From positions 1,240,001 through 1,304,000 of the forward strand of contig CAWIVS010000011.1 in assembly GCA_963839685.1 (NCBI GenBank): DNA of 64,000 bases. The letters run 5' to 3'. The position numbers were made by a program, and so were the translations under genes. Source of the stretch: CADEED01 sp963839685. GTDB taxonomy: Bacteria; Pseudomonadota; Gammaproteobacteria; Steroidobacterales; Steroidobacteraceae. How positions within the stretch are numbered: the stretch's first letter is position 1; each line of letters opens with the position of its first letter. A model generated the notes under the pieces. It was not told the origin of the DNA. It ran no database searches and saw only the letters and a program-made list of their open reading frames with translations. Below are positions 26,970 to 36,329 of this stretch, one piece after another.

Positions 26970-28209
26970 TTACACCACGGCGCCCAGCTTGAAGATGGGC
27001 AGATACATGGCGATGACCAGGCCGCCGACCAGCACGCCGAGGATGGCCATGATCAACGGTTCGAGCAGCGATGACATGCTGTCGACCGCGTTGTCCACTT
27101 CCGCTTCGTAGAAGGTGGCGACCTTGCCGGACATGGCATCGAGCGCGCCGGCTTCTTCACCCACCGCGATCATCTGGATGACCATGTTGGGGAAAATGCC
27201 GGTGTTTTCCATGGCGCGTTGCAGGCGCTGACCGGTGGCGACTTCGTCGCGCATCTTCAGCACGGCATTTTCGAACACGATGTTGCCGCAGGCGCCGGCC
27301 ACCGATTCCAGTGCTTCGACCAGCGGCACGCCGGCCGCGAACATGGTCGACAGCGTACGCGCGAAGCGGGCGACCGCGCCCTTGTACATGATGGGTCCGA
27401 TGATCGGAAACTTGAGCAGCGCGCGGTCGAGGAACTCGCGCATCGCCCTGGAGCGCTTCTGGAAGTAGAAGAACGACGTAGAAGGCGCCGGCGATGATGC
27501 CGAAGAAGATGTACCAGTTGTTCTGCAGCCAGCGCGACATGTTGATGACGAATTGCGTGAACGCCGGCAGATCGGCGCCGAAGCCCTTGAACAGGGATTC
27601 GAACTGCGGAATCACGAACAGCAACAGGATCACGGTGACGACCACGGCGACCACCATGACCGCGGCCGGATAGAACAGGGCCTTCTTGATCTTCTTCTTG
27701 AGGGCCTCGGTCTTTTCCTTGTACGTCGCGATCTTGTCGAGCAACGTTTCCAGCGCACCCGCCTGTTCACCGGCCTCGACCAGGTTTACGAAAAGATCAT
27801 CGAAATGCAGCGGATGCTTGGCGAGCGCCTCGTGCAGCGAGGTACCGCCTTCGACATCGGCCTTGATGTCCAGGATGAGGCGCTGCATCGCCGGCTTGTC
27901 GTTGCCATTGCCGACGATTTCAAACGCCTGCACCAGCGGGATGCCTGCGGCAAGCATGGTCGCGAGCTGGCGGCTGAATACCGCGATGTCTTCCGGCTTG
28001 ACCTTGCCGCCGGCCTTGAAGGCCTGCGACTGCTTCTTGACCCGGTTGATGGCGATACCCTGGCGCCGCAGGTCGGCGCGCAGCGCGGCTTCGTCGGGCG
28101 CCAGGCTCTTGCCCGAGACCTTGTTGCCCTTCTTGTCCATGCCGACCCAGGCGAAGGGGATGTCACGCTTGATTCCCTTGGTGCCTGCGGTTGCTACTGC
28201 TGTGGCCAT
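26970..28209 (-). CDS. pilC: Type IV pilus inner-membrane platform protein PilC (frameshift near 27470)
   Basis: About 412 residues with two homologous T2SSF domains. The N-terminal half includes FSRQLATMLAAGIPLVQAFEI, the membrane helices VMVVAVVVTVILLLFVIP and WYIFFGIIAGAFYV; after a missing base near 27470 the second half continues as FARTLSTMFAAGVPLVEALESVAG and EPLIMAILGVLVGGLVIAMYLPIFKLG. The shift falls inside the loop FYVV(F)FYFQKRSRAMREF and restoring one base joins both halves exactly. PilC anchors the PilB/PilT motors. Order pilB-pilC-pilD is standard. Confidence 0.95.
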
Positions 28210-28236
28210 GCTCGCTTATCCTTTACGAACGATCAC

Positions 28237-29985
28237 TTATTCGATCGTGACTGAGTTGACTTCTTCGAGACTGGTCATGCCCTGCCTGACCTTCTCGAGT
28301 CCCGCGCGACGCAGATCCCACACGCCTTCTTTGGCGGCCTGGTCGGATATGTCGATGGCATTGCCGCCTTCCATGATGATGCGGCCCAGTGCTTCGGTCA
28401 CAGGCATGACCTGGTAGATGCCCACGCGGCCCTTGTAGCCGTCGGTGCAGTTGGCGCAGCCCTTGGGGCCGTAGATCTTGATGCCGGTCTTGATGTCGGC
28501 TTCCTGGAAGCCTTCCTTGAGCAGGGCTTCGGCCGGCACGTCGACCAGGGCCTTGCACTGCGAGCACAGGCGACGCGCCAGGCGCTGCGCGATGATCAGG
28601 CTGACCGAAGTCGCGATGGCGTACGGCTTCACGCCCATATCGACGAGGCGCGTCAGCGTCTGCGGCGCGTCATTGGTGTGCAGCGTGGACAGCACGAGGT
28701 GGCCGGTCTGCGCGGCCTTGATGGCGATTTCGGCGGTTTCGAGGTCGCGGATTTCGCCGACCATCACGATGTCCGGGTCCTGGCGCAGAAAGGCGCGCAG
28801 CGCCGCGGCGAAGGTGAGGCCCACCTTGTTGTTGACGTTGACCTGGTTGACGCCGGGCAGATTGATTTCCGCCGGGTCTTCCGCGGTCGAGATGTTGGTG
28901 TCTTCGCGGTTGAGGATGTTGAGGCCGGTATACAGCGACACGGTCTTGCCGGAACCGGTGGGTCCCGTCACCAGGATCATGCCCTGCGGCTTGGCGAGGT
29001 TCTTGAGGTAGATCTCGCGCTGGAAGGGTTCGTAACCCAGCGAGTCGATGCCCAGCATGGCCTGCGAAGGATCGAGAATACGGCAGACGATCTTTTCGCC
29101 GAACAGCGTCGGGCAGGTGCTCACGCGGAAGTCGATGGCGCGAGTCTTCGACAGCTTCATCTTGATGCGGCCGTCCTGCGGCACGCGGCGCTCGGCGATG
29201 TCGAGTCGCGACATGACCTTGAGTCGCGCCGACAGCTTCATGGCGAGCTGCACCGGCGGCTGCGCCACTTCCTTCAGGATGCCGTCCATGCGCAGACGGA
29301 TGCGGTACATCTTTTCGTACGGTTCGAAATGGATGTCCGACGCGCCGCGGCGAATGGCATCGAGCAGCAGCTTGTTGACGAAGCGCACGATGGGCGCGTC
29401 TTCGACATCGTCGCGGGAGACTCCCGCGCCTTCCGCGTCATCGTCGCCACCGGTGACGTCCAGGGTCTCGAGGTCGAAACCCGTCTCGTCGTCCATGAGT
29501 TGCGGCATGGCCGCTTCGACCTGCTCGGCGGCCTTGTCGATGGCCTTCTGCAGCTTGTCGTCTTCGACGACGATGGCTTCGATACCGAGACCGGTCTGGA
29601 ACTTGATCTCATCGATGGCGTGCAGGTTGGTCGGATCCGCCACCGCGAGGAACAGGCGCTTGCCGCGCCGGAACAGCGGCAGGCAGCGATGCTTCTGCAT
29701 CAGCTTGTCCTGGACCAGCTTGACGGTGTCCAGCTCGACCTGGTGTGAGTCGAGGTCGTAGAGCGGAACGCCGAACTCGGTCGACGCGGCGATGGCGATG
29801 TCGCGCGCCTTGGCGGCGCCGGCCGCGATCAGCTGCGTGACGAAGCTCGACTTGCGGTCCTTGGCGGACTGAATTGCATTGATCATGGCCGACTCTTCGA
29901 CCACGCCATCCTGCACCAGCCTCTGCGGCAAGCCGCCGAGGCCAGAGCGAGTTCCGCCAAGCGCTAATGATGCGTTGTCATTCAT
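28237..29985 (-). CDS. pilB: Type IV pilus assembly ATPase PilB
   Basis: 582 residues, a hexameric cytoplasmic motor that extrudes the pilus. The N-terminal MSHA/PilB domain is followed by the core: DIHFEPYEKMYRIRLRMDG, Walker A GPTGSGKTVSLYTGL (about residue 340), the Asp box EDPAE, Walker B (DPDIVMVGEIRD), the His box TLHTNDAP and a zinc site made of CSQC and CANC. Length is normal, the frame is clean. It lies 28 bp upstream of pilC and is followed upstream by pilA on the same strand. Confidence 0.97.
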   Translation of the reverse strand: MNDNASLALGGTRSGLGGLPQRLVQDGVVEESAMINAIQSAKDRKSSFVTQLIAAGAAKARDIAIAASTEFGVPLYDLDSHQVELDTVKLVQDKLMQKHRCLPLFRRGKRLFLAVADPTNLHAIDEIKFQTGLGIEAIVVEDDKLQKAIDKAAEQVEAAMPQLMDDETGFDLETLDVTGGDDDAEGAGVSRDDVEDAPIVRFVNKLLLDAIRRGASDIHFEPYEKMYRIRLRMDGILKEVAQPPVQLAMKLSARLKVMSRLDIAERRVPQDGRIKMKLSKTRAIDFRVSTCPTLFGEKIVCRILDPSQAMLGIDSLGYEPFQREIYLKNLAKPQGMILVTGPTGSGKTVSLYTGLNILNREDTNISTAEDPAEINLPGVNQVNVNNKVGLTFAAALRAFLRQDPDIVMVGEIRDLETAEIAIKAAQTGHLVLSTLHTNDAPQTLTRLVDMGVKPYAIATSVSLIIAQRLARRLCSQCKALVDVPAEALLKEGFQEADIKTGIKIYGPKGCANCTDGYKGRVGIYQVMPVTEALGRIIMEGGNAIDISDQAAKEGVWDLRRAGLEKVRQGMTSLEEVNSVTIE

Positions 29986-30111
29986 GCGGTTACGTGCGAG
30001 CGACCAAGCCCGATGCGAGCCCTAGTCTACCCAAGGGTTGCAGTCAGGCAATTGTTAAATCTCTGTCCAATGGTCGCATAGGGCAGGGGTCTCCCGCGTG
30101 ACCCGGCTCCC

Positions 30112-30144
30112 AAAAGAAGAAGCCCCTCCGGAGAGGGGCTTCTG
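30112..30144 (-). terminator. Intrinsic terminator after pilA
   Basis: On the minus strand AAGCCCCTCTCCGGAGGGGCTT forms a strong stem and is followed by CTTCTTTT. It stops pilA transcription before pilB, which explains high independent pilin expression. Confidence 0.85.
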
Positions 30145-30176
30145 AAGCATCATCGAACCAATCGAGAGTTCGAACA

Positions 30177-30704
30177 TCAGGTCTGGAGCGGCAGGAAGCC
30201 GGCACGTACTTCGGCAGCCGAGGTCCGTGATGCCAGTCGGCGACGCAGGCGCGCAGCCGGGTCCAGCGGACGCCGGGTCATGCTCGGAGCCGCGTTGTGG
30301 CCGCACAGCCAGATCACGTCGTCATTGGCGCTGATGATGCGGACGCAGCGACAGCGAAGCCGCCCACGATGTTCGCGTTGGCCTGAGCCACCGTATAGTG
30401 ATATTGATCGTGCCGGTGTTCGATCTGGATCCACGCTCGACGTACTTGCCCGACGGGGTCATCGGCAGCGCCACGTCGTCCACGATGCCCAGCTTCGGGT
30501 CAGCGTGGTCGGCCATTCGCCCGGTCGGCGGAGGTCTCGGCCACGGCGGCCTTGACAGCGCCGGCGAGGTTCAGACCTTCAGTGACCTGCGAACGGATGG
30601 TGTAGTCCTGATAAGCCGGGATCGCGATCGCGGCAAGGATGCCGATGATGGCGACCACGATCATCAGTTCGATGAGCGTAAAACCCTTTTGCATTGCTTT
30701 CATG
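30177..30704 (-). CDS. pilA: Major type IV pilin PilA (several frameshifts)
   Basis: The start MKAMQKGFTLIELMIVVAIIG shows a short leader, the PilD cleavage site (KG before FTLIE) and the N-terminal hydrophobic helix with Glu5. It continues IPAYQDYTIRSQVTEGL and then, in shifted frames, VDDVALPMTPSGKYVE, TGTINITYGGS-like and ANDDVIWLCGHNAAPSMT. Near the 3' end one frame gives PKYVPASCR, the usual Cys-bearing pilin ending, so the exact stop is uncertain. At least three indels are needed. ATG 30704 has AGGAG 8 nt upstream. A strong terminator follows, and a sigma-54-like promoter precedes it next to pilRS. Confidence 0.88.
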
Positions 30705-30783
30705 TAAAAAACTCCTGAATAAAACCCAAGAAAAAACCTGTCCGCGCACCAGGCGCCGAGAGGCGCCAGATGGCAGTAAAAGG

Positions 30784-30798
30784 AGCAAGCGTGTGCCA
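30784..30798 (-). promoter_or_regulatory. Sigma-54-like promoter of pilA
   Basis: Minus strand TGGCAC-ACGC-TTGC matches the -24/-12 pattern except that GG and GC are 9 instead of 10 nt apart. It lies about 80 nt before the pilA start. PilR is an NtrC-type activator, so a sigma-54 promoter is expected; the odd spacing may be one more indel in this sequence. Confidence 0.5.
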
Positions 30799-30938
30799 GT
30801 GGCGACGCTAGCAGGGCAAGCACTGATTTGCAGGGAGATAATTCGCCGACGTCTGGCGAATTTAACGTAGTCCTGTCGGTCTAATCGCACGTCGGCGACC
30901 GAGGCGCGTCACAAAGTGACGTGCGGCGTCACAAATTG

Positions 30939-32345
30939 TCAGTCGATCCCGAGCTTCTTGATGCGATAGCGCAGCGCTCGAAACGTCATGCCGAGCGCCT
31001 TGGCGGCGGCAGTCTTGTTGTAACGCGCCGCTTCGAGTGCCTTGATGATGGCGGCGCGCTCGACGTCCTCGAGCTGATCGCCGAGCGCGGTACGCGCGTG
31101 GTGTCTTCGCGTCGAGGCCTGCGCGGATGCTGACCGCGCATCTGGGCGATGGCGTCGGAGCCAAGCGCGTGGCGCGGTTTCCAGGCGCGGCGCCGCGCGC
31201 AGCTGCAGGTCCCCGACGTCGATGCGGCCATGGTTGCAGAGCGCGAGCGCACGCTCGAGCACGTTCTCGAGCTCGCGCACGTTGCCCGGAAAGGAGAAGT
31301 TTCGCAGGAGCTTCGAGCGCGGCCGGTGTGACGAGCGGGCGCTCCCATGTCGAGGCGCCGCGATAGTCTTGCGCACGATGGCTTCGGCCAGGTCCGGAAT
31401 ATCCTCGGCGCGCTCGCGTAGCGCCGGCACGCGCAACTCGATCACGTTGATTCGGTAAAACAGGTCCTCGCGAAATTTCGCCTGCGCGACCAGCTCGCCG
31501 AGGTTCTTGTGGGTGGCGGACAAAATGCGCACGTCGATGGGGGACTCGCGCTGCTCGCCGATGGCACGCACGCTCTTTTCCTGGATGACACGCAGCAGTT
31601 TCACCTGCATGTGCAGCGGCAGGTCGGCGACTTCGTCGAGGAACAGGGTTCCGCCTTCGGCCGACGGGATGAGTCCCACTTTGTCGGTGACGGCGCCCGT
31701 GAAGCTGCCACGCTTGTGGCCAAAGAACTCACTCTCCATGAGTTCGGACGGAATCGCGCCGCAGTTGACCGGCACAAAGGGACCCTCGGCGCGCGGGCCA
31801 GTGCTGTGGATCATGCGCGCCACCAGTTCTTTGCCGGTCCCCGATTCGCCGTAGATGTGCACCGGTGCCTGGCTGCGAGCCACGCGCTGGATCATTTCGC
31901 GTAATCGCTCCATCGAGGGCCCGGTGCCTACGAGCTGCGTGCCGCTGCGGGTCGTGGCCCCGCCATCTGCTGCTTGCGAGAGTTTGAGCGCCGTCGAGAC
32001 CATGCGCCGCAAGATGGCCGAGGTCCAGTGGCTTGGACACGAAATCGAAGGCGCCGAGTTTGAGGGCGCGTACCGCGGATTCGACATTGCCATGTGCGGT
32101 GATGACGGCGCACGGCACCTGCGCGCAGTGCGTGCTCATCCACTCGAGCAAGATCGAGGCCATCACCGTCAGGCAAACGCATGTCGGTGAGGCACAGGTC
32201 GAATTTTTGCGCCTTGAGCAGACTCTTCGCGCCGGCCACGTCGCCGGCTGATTGTGTGCTCGAGCTGCATGCGCGACAGCGTCAGCGTGACGAGCTCGAC
32301 CAGGTCGGGTTCATCGTCGACGATCAGGACCAGCGGTGGCGCCAT
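30939..32345 (-). CDS. pilR: Type IV pilus two-component response regulator PilR (frameshifted)
   Basis: About 460 residues. It starts MAPPLVLIVDDEPDLVELVTL at ATG 32345, a receiver domain with Asp in LCLTDMRLPDGDG and ITAHGNVESAVRALKLGAFDFVSKPLD, each readable in a different frame. The AAA+ sigma-54 activation domain follows intact: GESGTGKELVARMIH, the GSFTGA loop (GAFTGA variant) and GGTLFLDEVADLP. A shift near 31330 separates FSFPGNVRELENVLERAL. The C-terminal Fis-type helix-turn-helix NKTAAAKALGMTFRALRYRIKKLGI is complete. It should activate pilA together with sigma-54. Its stop faces the pilA upstream region. Confidence 0.93.
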
Positions 32346-32366
32346 ATGCGAAGGTTACGCGCTCGA

Positions 32367-33997
32367 TTAAGCTACCCAGCGTTCGGGATCCCGGAACACG
32401 AGTCGGAACAGACTTCCGCCGCTGGTGCGCGGCTCATATAGGAGTGTGGCGCCGTTGGTCTGGGCCAGCTCGCGCGCCAGGAACAGGCCCAGGCCCGTAC
32501 CGCGCTCGTTGCCGGTGAAGAAACGGCTCGAAGATCCGTCTCGCGATGCTGCTGACGCAATTCCGGGACCGCGATCGGCCACTTCCACGAAAGGGCCGGG
32601 CCGTGGAGGCCAGCCTGCCGATACGCAGCTCGATGATTCCGTTACCCGGCTCGGCCTTGCCGTATTTCACCGCGTTCTCGCACAGGTTCCAGACGATCTG
32701 GCGCAGCTGCGACGGATCGACCTGGATCTCGACGTCTCCGAGCAGCGAGGAGATGGCATGCGCGCCGGCTCGATCTGCATGGTGGCGCAGAATTCGTCGC
32801 GAAACCCGCCACCCAGGTGGCCAGGATCAGCCGCTCGGGCCGCGAGTTTTCACGGCGCGCCATCGACATGACATTTTCGATGATCTGTCGTACGCGTTCG
32901 CCGTTGGCGCGGACGATCTCCGTCGAGACGCTTGTCTTCGTCCGACAGCGACGCAGACTCGGCCAGCAGTTGCGCGGCATGGCTCATGGCGCCGACTGGA
33001 TTGCGAATCTCGTGCGCGATGCTCGCCGACAGTCGTCCGAGTCCCGCGAGCTTGGACTGCTGGATCTTTGCGGCCAGCAACTCCGTGTCCTCGAGGAACA
33101 CGATGACGGGCGAAGGGTCGCCGCCGCCCAGCGTGGCGAAATGCGGCTGGATCACGTGGCCGCCGTCGTCGGCGACGAAGGTGTGCGATGGCGCGGCGGG
33201 CGCCGCGCGGCGCTGCAGCGCCAGGTCTCGAGTAGATAGAGCAGCTGCGGCGAGGCCTCGCCGAGCAGCGCGCCCGGGATAGGCGCGGCTGTCGCCGAGC
33301 AGCTGGGCCGCGGATTCATTGATCAGGCGGATGCGGTTCTCGTGATCGACGACCACGATGCTCTCGCGCAGGTGCTGCACGATGTACTGCGAGAGCTGGG
33401 CGAGATTGGCGAGATCGACCTGCTGGCGCCGCACCGTGGCTTCGGTATCCCGCAGCCGGTGCGCCACCGGCCAGGCCAGGAGTGCCACCAGGAATACGAT
33501 GCCGCCCAGGATGCCGGCCGACGTGTAGTCAGAGACGTTGGCGGTGTGAGTGACATGGCCGCCGATCTGCTGCAGCAGCATCGCCAGCGGCGGCCAGTGC
33601 CGCGAGCAGGAAGGCATCGCGGCTGTCGGCGAGCAGCGCCATGGCGCCAACCGGAACCACGAACAGGATGCCCAGGCCACTGGCCATGCCGCCGCTCGAG
33701 AACATCAGCAGGCTGATGGCGACCGCGTCGACCATCGCATGAACGAAGGTGGTTGCACGCAGATTGGGCAGCAGCCGTCGGCCGCCAATGACGATGGCGA
33801 TACCCGCGGTGAAATAGACGATGCAGGTCCACAGGAACAGCTCAGGCCGTGCGGCAGCCGTAGCAGGGTCTCCGAATCGCGGAACACGGAACAGTGCGTA
33901 CAGCGACAGGCGGAATCAGCAGCCGATACAGATTGACCAGGCCGATGACACGCCAGGCGAGATCGGTCGGGGCGGGCGGAGCTGCGGCAAACGGCAT
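32367..33997 (-). CDS. pilS: Sensor histidine kinase PilS (heavily frameshifted)
   Basis: About 540 residues when joined. It starts at ATG 33997 (MPFAAAPPAPTDLAWRVIGLVNLYRLL), has several membrane helices, including AVAISLLMFSSGGMASGLGILFVVPV and TSAGILGGIVFLVALLAWPV, a PAS-like segment (SIVVVDHENRIRLINESAAQLLG), the phosphoacceptor box SASIAHEIRNPVGAMSHAAQLL and the ATPase motifs DRGPGI and GTGLGLFLAREL. At least five shifts occur (near 32560, 32780, 32940, 33250, 33600 and 33880). The domain order is that of PilS, which senses pilin in the inner membrane and controls PilR. It lies 21 nt upstream of pilR on the same strand. Confidence 0.9.
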
Positions 33998-34102
33998 CGG
34001 CCGCAACTTTAACAGAGTCCCGAAGTGGCGACCGCTTGGCGATTCCGGGAGAATACCGGCTCTTTTTTCGCCCCCTTATCCAAACAGAACGGCAAGAGGC
34101 TG

Positions 34103-35291
34103 ATGAACCTGCACGAATACCAGTCGAAAGAAGTGTTCCGTGAGTTCGGAATTCCCGTACCAGAGGGTCGCGCCGCCCGCAGCGCGGAGGAAGCGGTAGC
34201 CGCCGCCAAGGAGTTAGGCGGCACATTGTGGGTCGTGAAGGCGCAGGTGCATGCCGGCGGCCGCGGCAAGGCGGGCGGCGTCAAACTGGCGCGTGATCTC
34301 GAGGCGGTGCGCGCCGCCACCGCAGGATTTGCTCGGCCAGCGCCTGGTGACCAAACAAACCGGTCCCGAAGGTCTGCCCATCGAGACGGTCTACGTCGAA
34401 TCCGGTTCGCAGATCGAGCGCGAGATCTACTTGTCGCTGACGCTCAATCGTGAACGCGGCCGGGTGGCGGTGATGGCCTCGGCGGCCGGCGGCATGGACA
34501 TCGAAGAGGTGGCCGCGCACTCCCCGGAGAAAATCCTGCGCGTCGACATCAATCCCGCCGCGGGCCTGCAGGCCTACCAGTGCCGCAAGCTCGCCTTCGG
34601 ACTCGGCTTCAAGGGGCCGCAGGTCGGCCAGTTCCAGTCCATCCTGATGGCGCTGTACCGCCTTTATCAGGAGCGCGACGCCTCGTTGCTCGAGGTGAAC
34701 CCGCTCATCGTCACCAAGAAAGGTGATCTCGTGGCGCTCGACGCCAAGATCAACATCGATGCCAACGCGATGTTCCGGCAGAAGGCCTTAGGCAAGTTGC
34801 GCGATTCGTCGCAGGAAGATCCGATCGAGCGCGAGGCCAGCGAACACGACCTCAACTACGTCTCGCTGGACGGCGACATCGCCTGCATGGTGAACGGCGC
34901 CGGTCTGGCGATGGCCACCATGGACCTGATCAAGCTGCACGGCGGCGCGCCCGCGAATTTCCTCGATGTGGGCGGCGGCGCTACGGCCGAGCGCGTCACC
35001 GAGGCCTTCAAGCTGATCCTGTCCAACAAGAAGGTGCGCGCCATCCTGGTCAACATCTTTGGCGGCATCGTGCGCTGCGACCTGATCGCCGAGGGCGTGA
35101 TGATCGCGGTCAAGCAGGTGGGTGTGGCCGTACCCGTGGTGGTGCGGCTGGAGGGGACGAACGCGGATGTCGCGCGCGAAATGCTCGCGCACAGCGCGCT
35201 CGCCATCACGCCCGCCACCGATCTCACCGACGCGGCCCGCAAGGTCGTCGCGCTCGCTGCCCAAAGAAATCAGACAAGCAGAAAGAAATGA
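34103..35291 (+). CDS. sucC: Succinyl-CoA synthetase beta subunit (frameshift near 34325)
   Basis: About 396 residues. It forms succinate and ATP/GTP from succinyl-CoA with SucD. The start MNLHEYQSKEVFREFGIPVPEG at ATG 34103 is the family N-terminus, followed by VVKAQVHAGGRGKAGGVKL. After a shift near 34325 the ATP-grasp domain continues (LEVNPLIVTKKGDLVALDAKINID) with the power-helix region NGAGLAMATMDLIKLHGG and NIFGGIVRCD. The shift falls between ATA and LLGQRLVTKQT and leaves no residues missing. Its stop overlaps the sucD ATG (ATGA). Confidence 0.96.
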
Positions 35292-36316
35292 GCATTCTCA
35301 TCAACAAGAACACCCGCGTGATCTGCCAGGGCTTCACCGGCCAGCAGGGTACGTTTCACTCTGAACAGAGCATCAAGTACGGCACGAAGATGGTCGGCGG
35401 CGTCACGCCCGGCCGCGGCGGCGAAAAGCACCTCGACCTGCCGGTCTTCGACACCGTCGCGGATGCCATCAAACAAACCGGCGCCACTGCCAGCGTCATC
35501 TACGTGCCGGCGGCGTTTGCCGCGGACGCCATTCTCGAGGCGGCCGATGCCGGCATCGAGCTCGTGGTGTGCATCACCGAGGGGATTCCGATCAACGACA
35601 TGGTGCGCGTCAGGGCATCGCTGGTCGGCTCGGGCACGCGCCTCATCGGTCCCAACTGCCCGGGCATCATCACGCCGGGAGAATGCAAGATCGGCATCAT
35701 GCCGGGCTTCATCCACAAAAAGGGCCGGGTCGGCATCGTGTCGCGCTCCGGCACGCTCACCTACGAGGCGGTGTTCCAGACCACCAACGCCGGGCTCGGC
35801 CAGAGCACCTGTGTCGGCATCGGCGGCGACCCGGTGCGCGGCATGAACTTCGTCGAGGTCCTGGAGCTCTTTCAAAGAGACCCGCAGACCGAAGGCATCA
35901 TCATGGTGGGCGAGATCGGCGGCACCGATGAAGAAGCCGCGGCCGATTTCATCCGCAAGTTCGTGACCAAGCCCGTCGTGGCTTATATCGCCGGCGTCAC
36001 GGCGCCACCGGGCAAGCGCATGGGACATGCCGGCGCTGTCATTGCCGGCGGCAAAGGAACAGCAGCCGACAAGTACCGCGCGCTCGACAAGTCCGGTGCG
36101 CGTACCGTGAAGTCACCTGCCGATCTCGGCAAGGCGATGGCGGAGTTGCTGAGCCGCCGTGCGAAACCGCTCAAGAAGCCCAGCGGCCGGAACGTGCTGA
36201 TCATCGAACAGAGGGCCCACAAGAAAGCGAAGGTCAAGGCGCGGCCGGTGCGCAAGGCCGCCGCGAAAAAGCCGGCCGCGAAGCGCAAGCCGGCCAGGGC
36301 GCGGCGCGCCAAGTAG
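35288..36316 (+). CDS. sucD: Succinyl-CoA synthetase alpha subunit with a basic C-terminal tail
   Basis: 342 residues; the usual length is about 290. The core is complete: CoA-binding GFTGQQGTFHSEQSIKYGT, SGTLTYEAVFQTTNAGLGQS and the phosphorylated His in MGHAGAVIAGGKGTAADKY. The normal protein would end about at AMAELLSR. Here about 53 further residues follow, rich in Lys, Arg, Ala and Pro (KKAKVKARPVRKAAAKKPAAKR and so on), similar to histone H1-like tails. The core and tail are in one frame with no stop between. The tail may bind nucleic acid or membranes, or may be translated through a lost stop; I cannot decide. Confidence 0.95.
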   Translation: MSILINKNTRVICQGFTGQQGTFHSEQSIKYGTKMVGGVTPGRGGEKHLDLPVFDTVADAIKQTGATASVIYVPAAFAADAILEAADAGIELVVCITEGIPINDMVRVRASLVGSGTRLIGPNCPGIITPGECKIGIMPGFIHKKGRVGIVSRSGTLTYEAVFQTTNAGLGQSTCVGIGGDPVRGMNFVEVLELFQRDPQTEGIIMVGEIGGTDEEAAADFIRKFVTKPVVAYIAGVTAPPGKRMGHAGAVIAGGKGTAADKYRALDKSGARTVKSPADLGKAMAELLSRRAKPLKKPSGRNVLIIEQRAHKKAKVKARPVRKAAAKKPAAKRKPARARRAK

Positions 36317-36329
36317 CGCCGCCGCCAAG

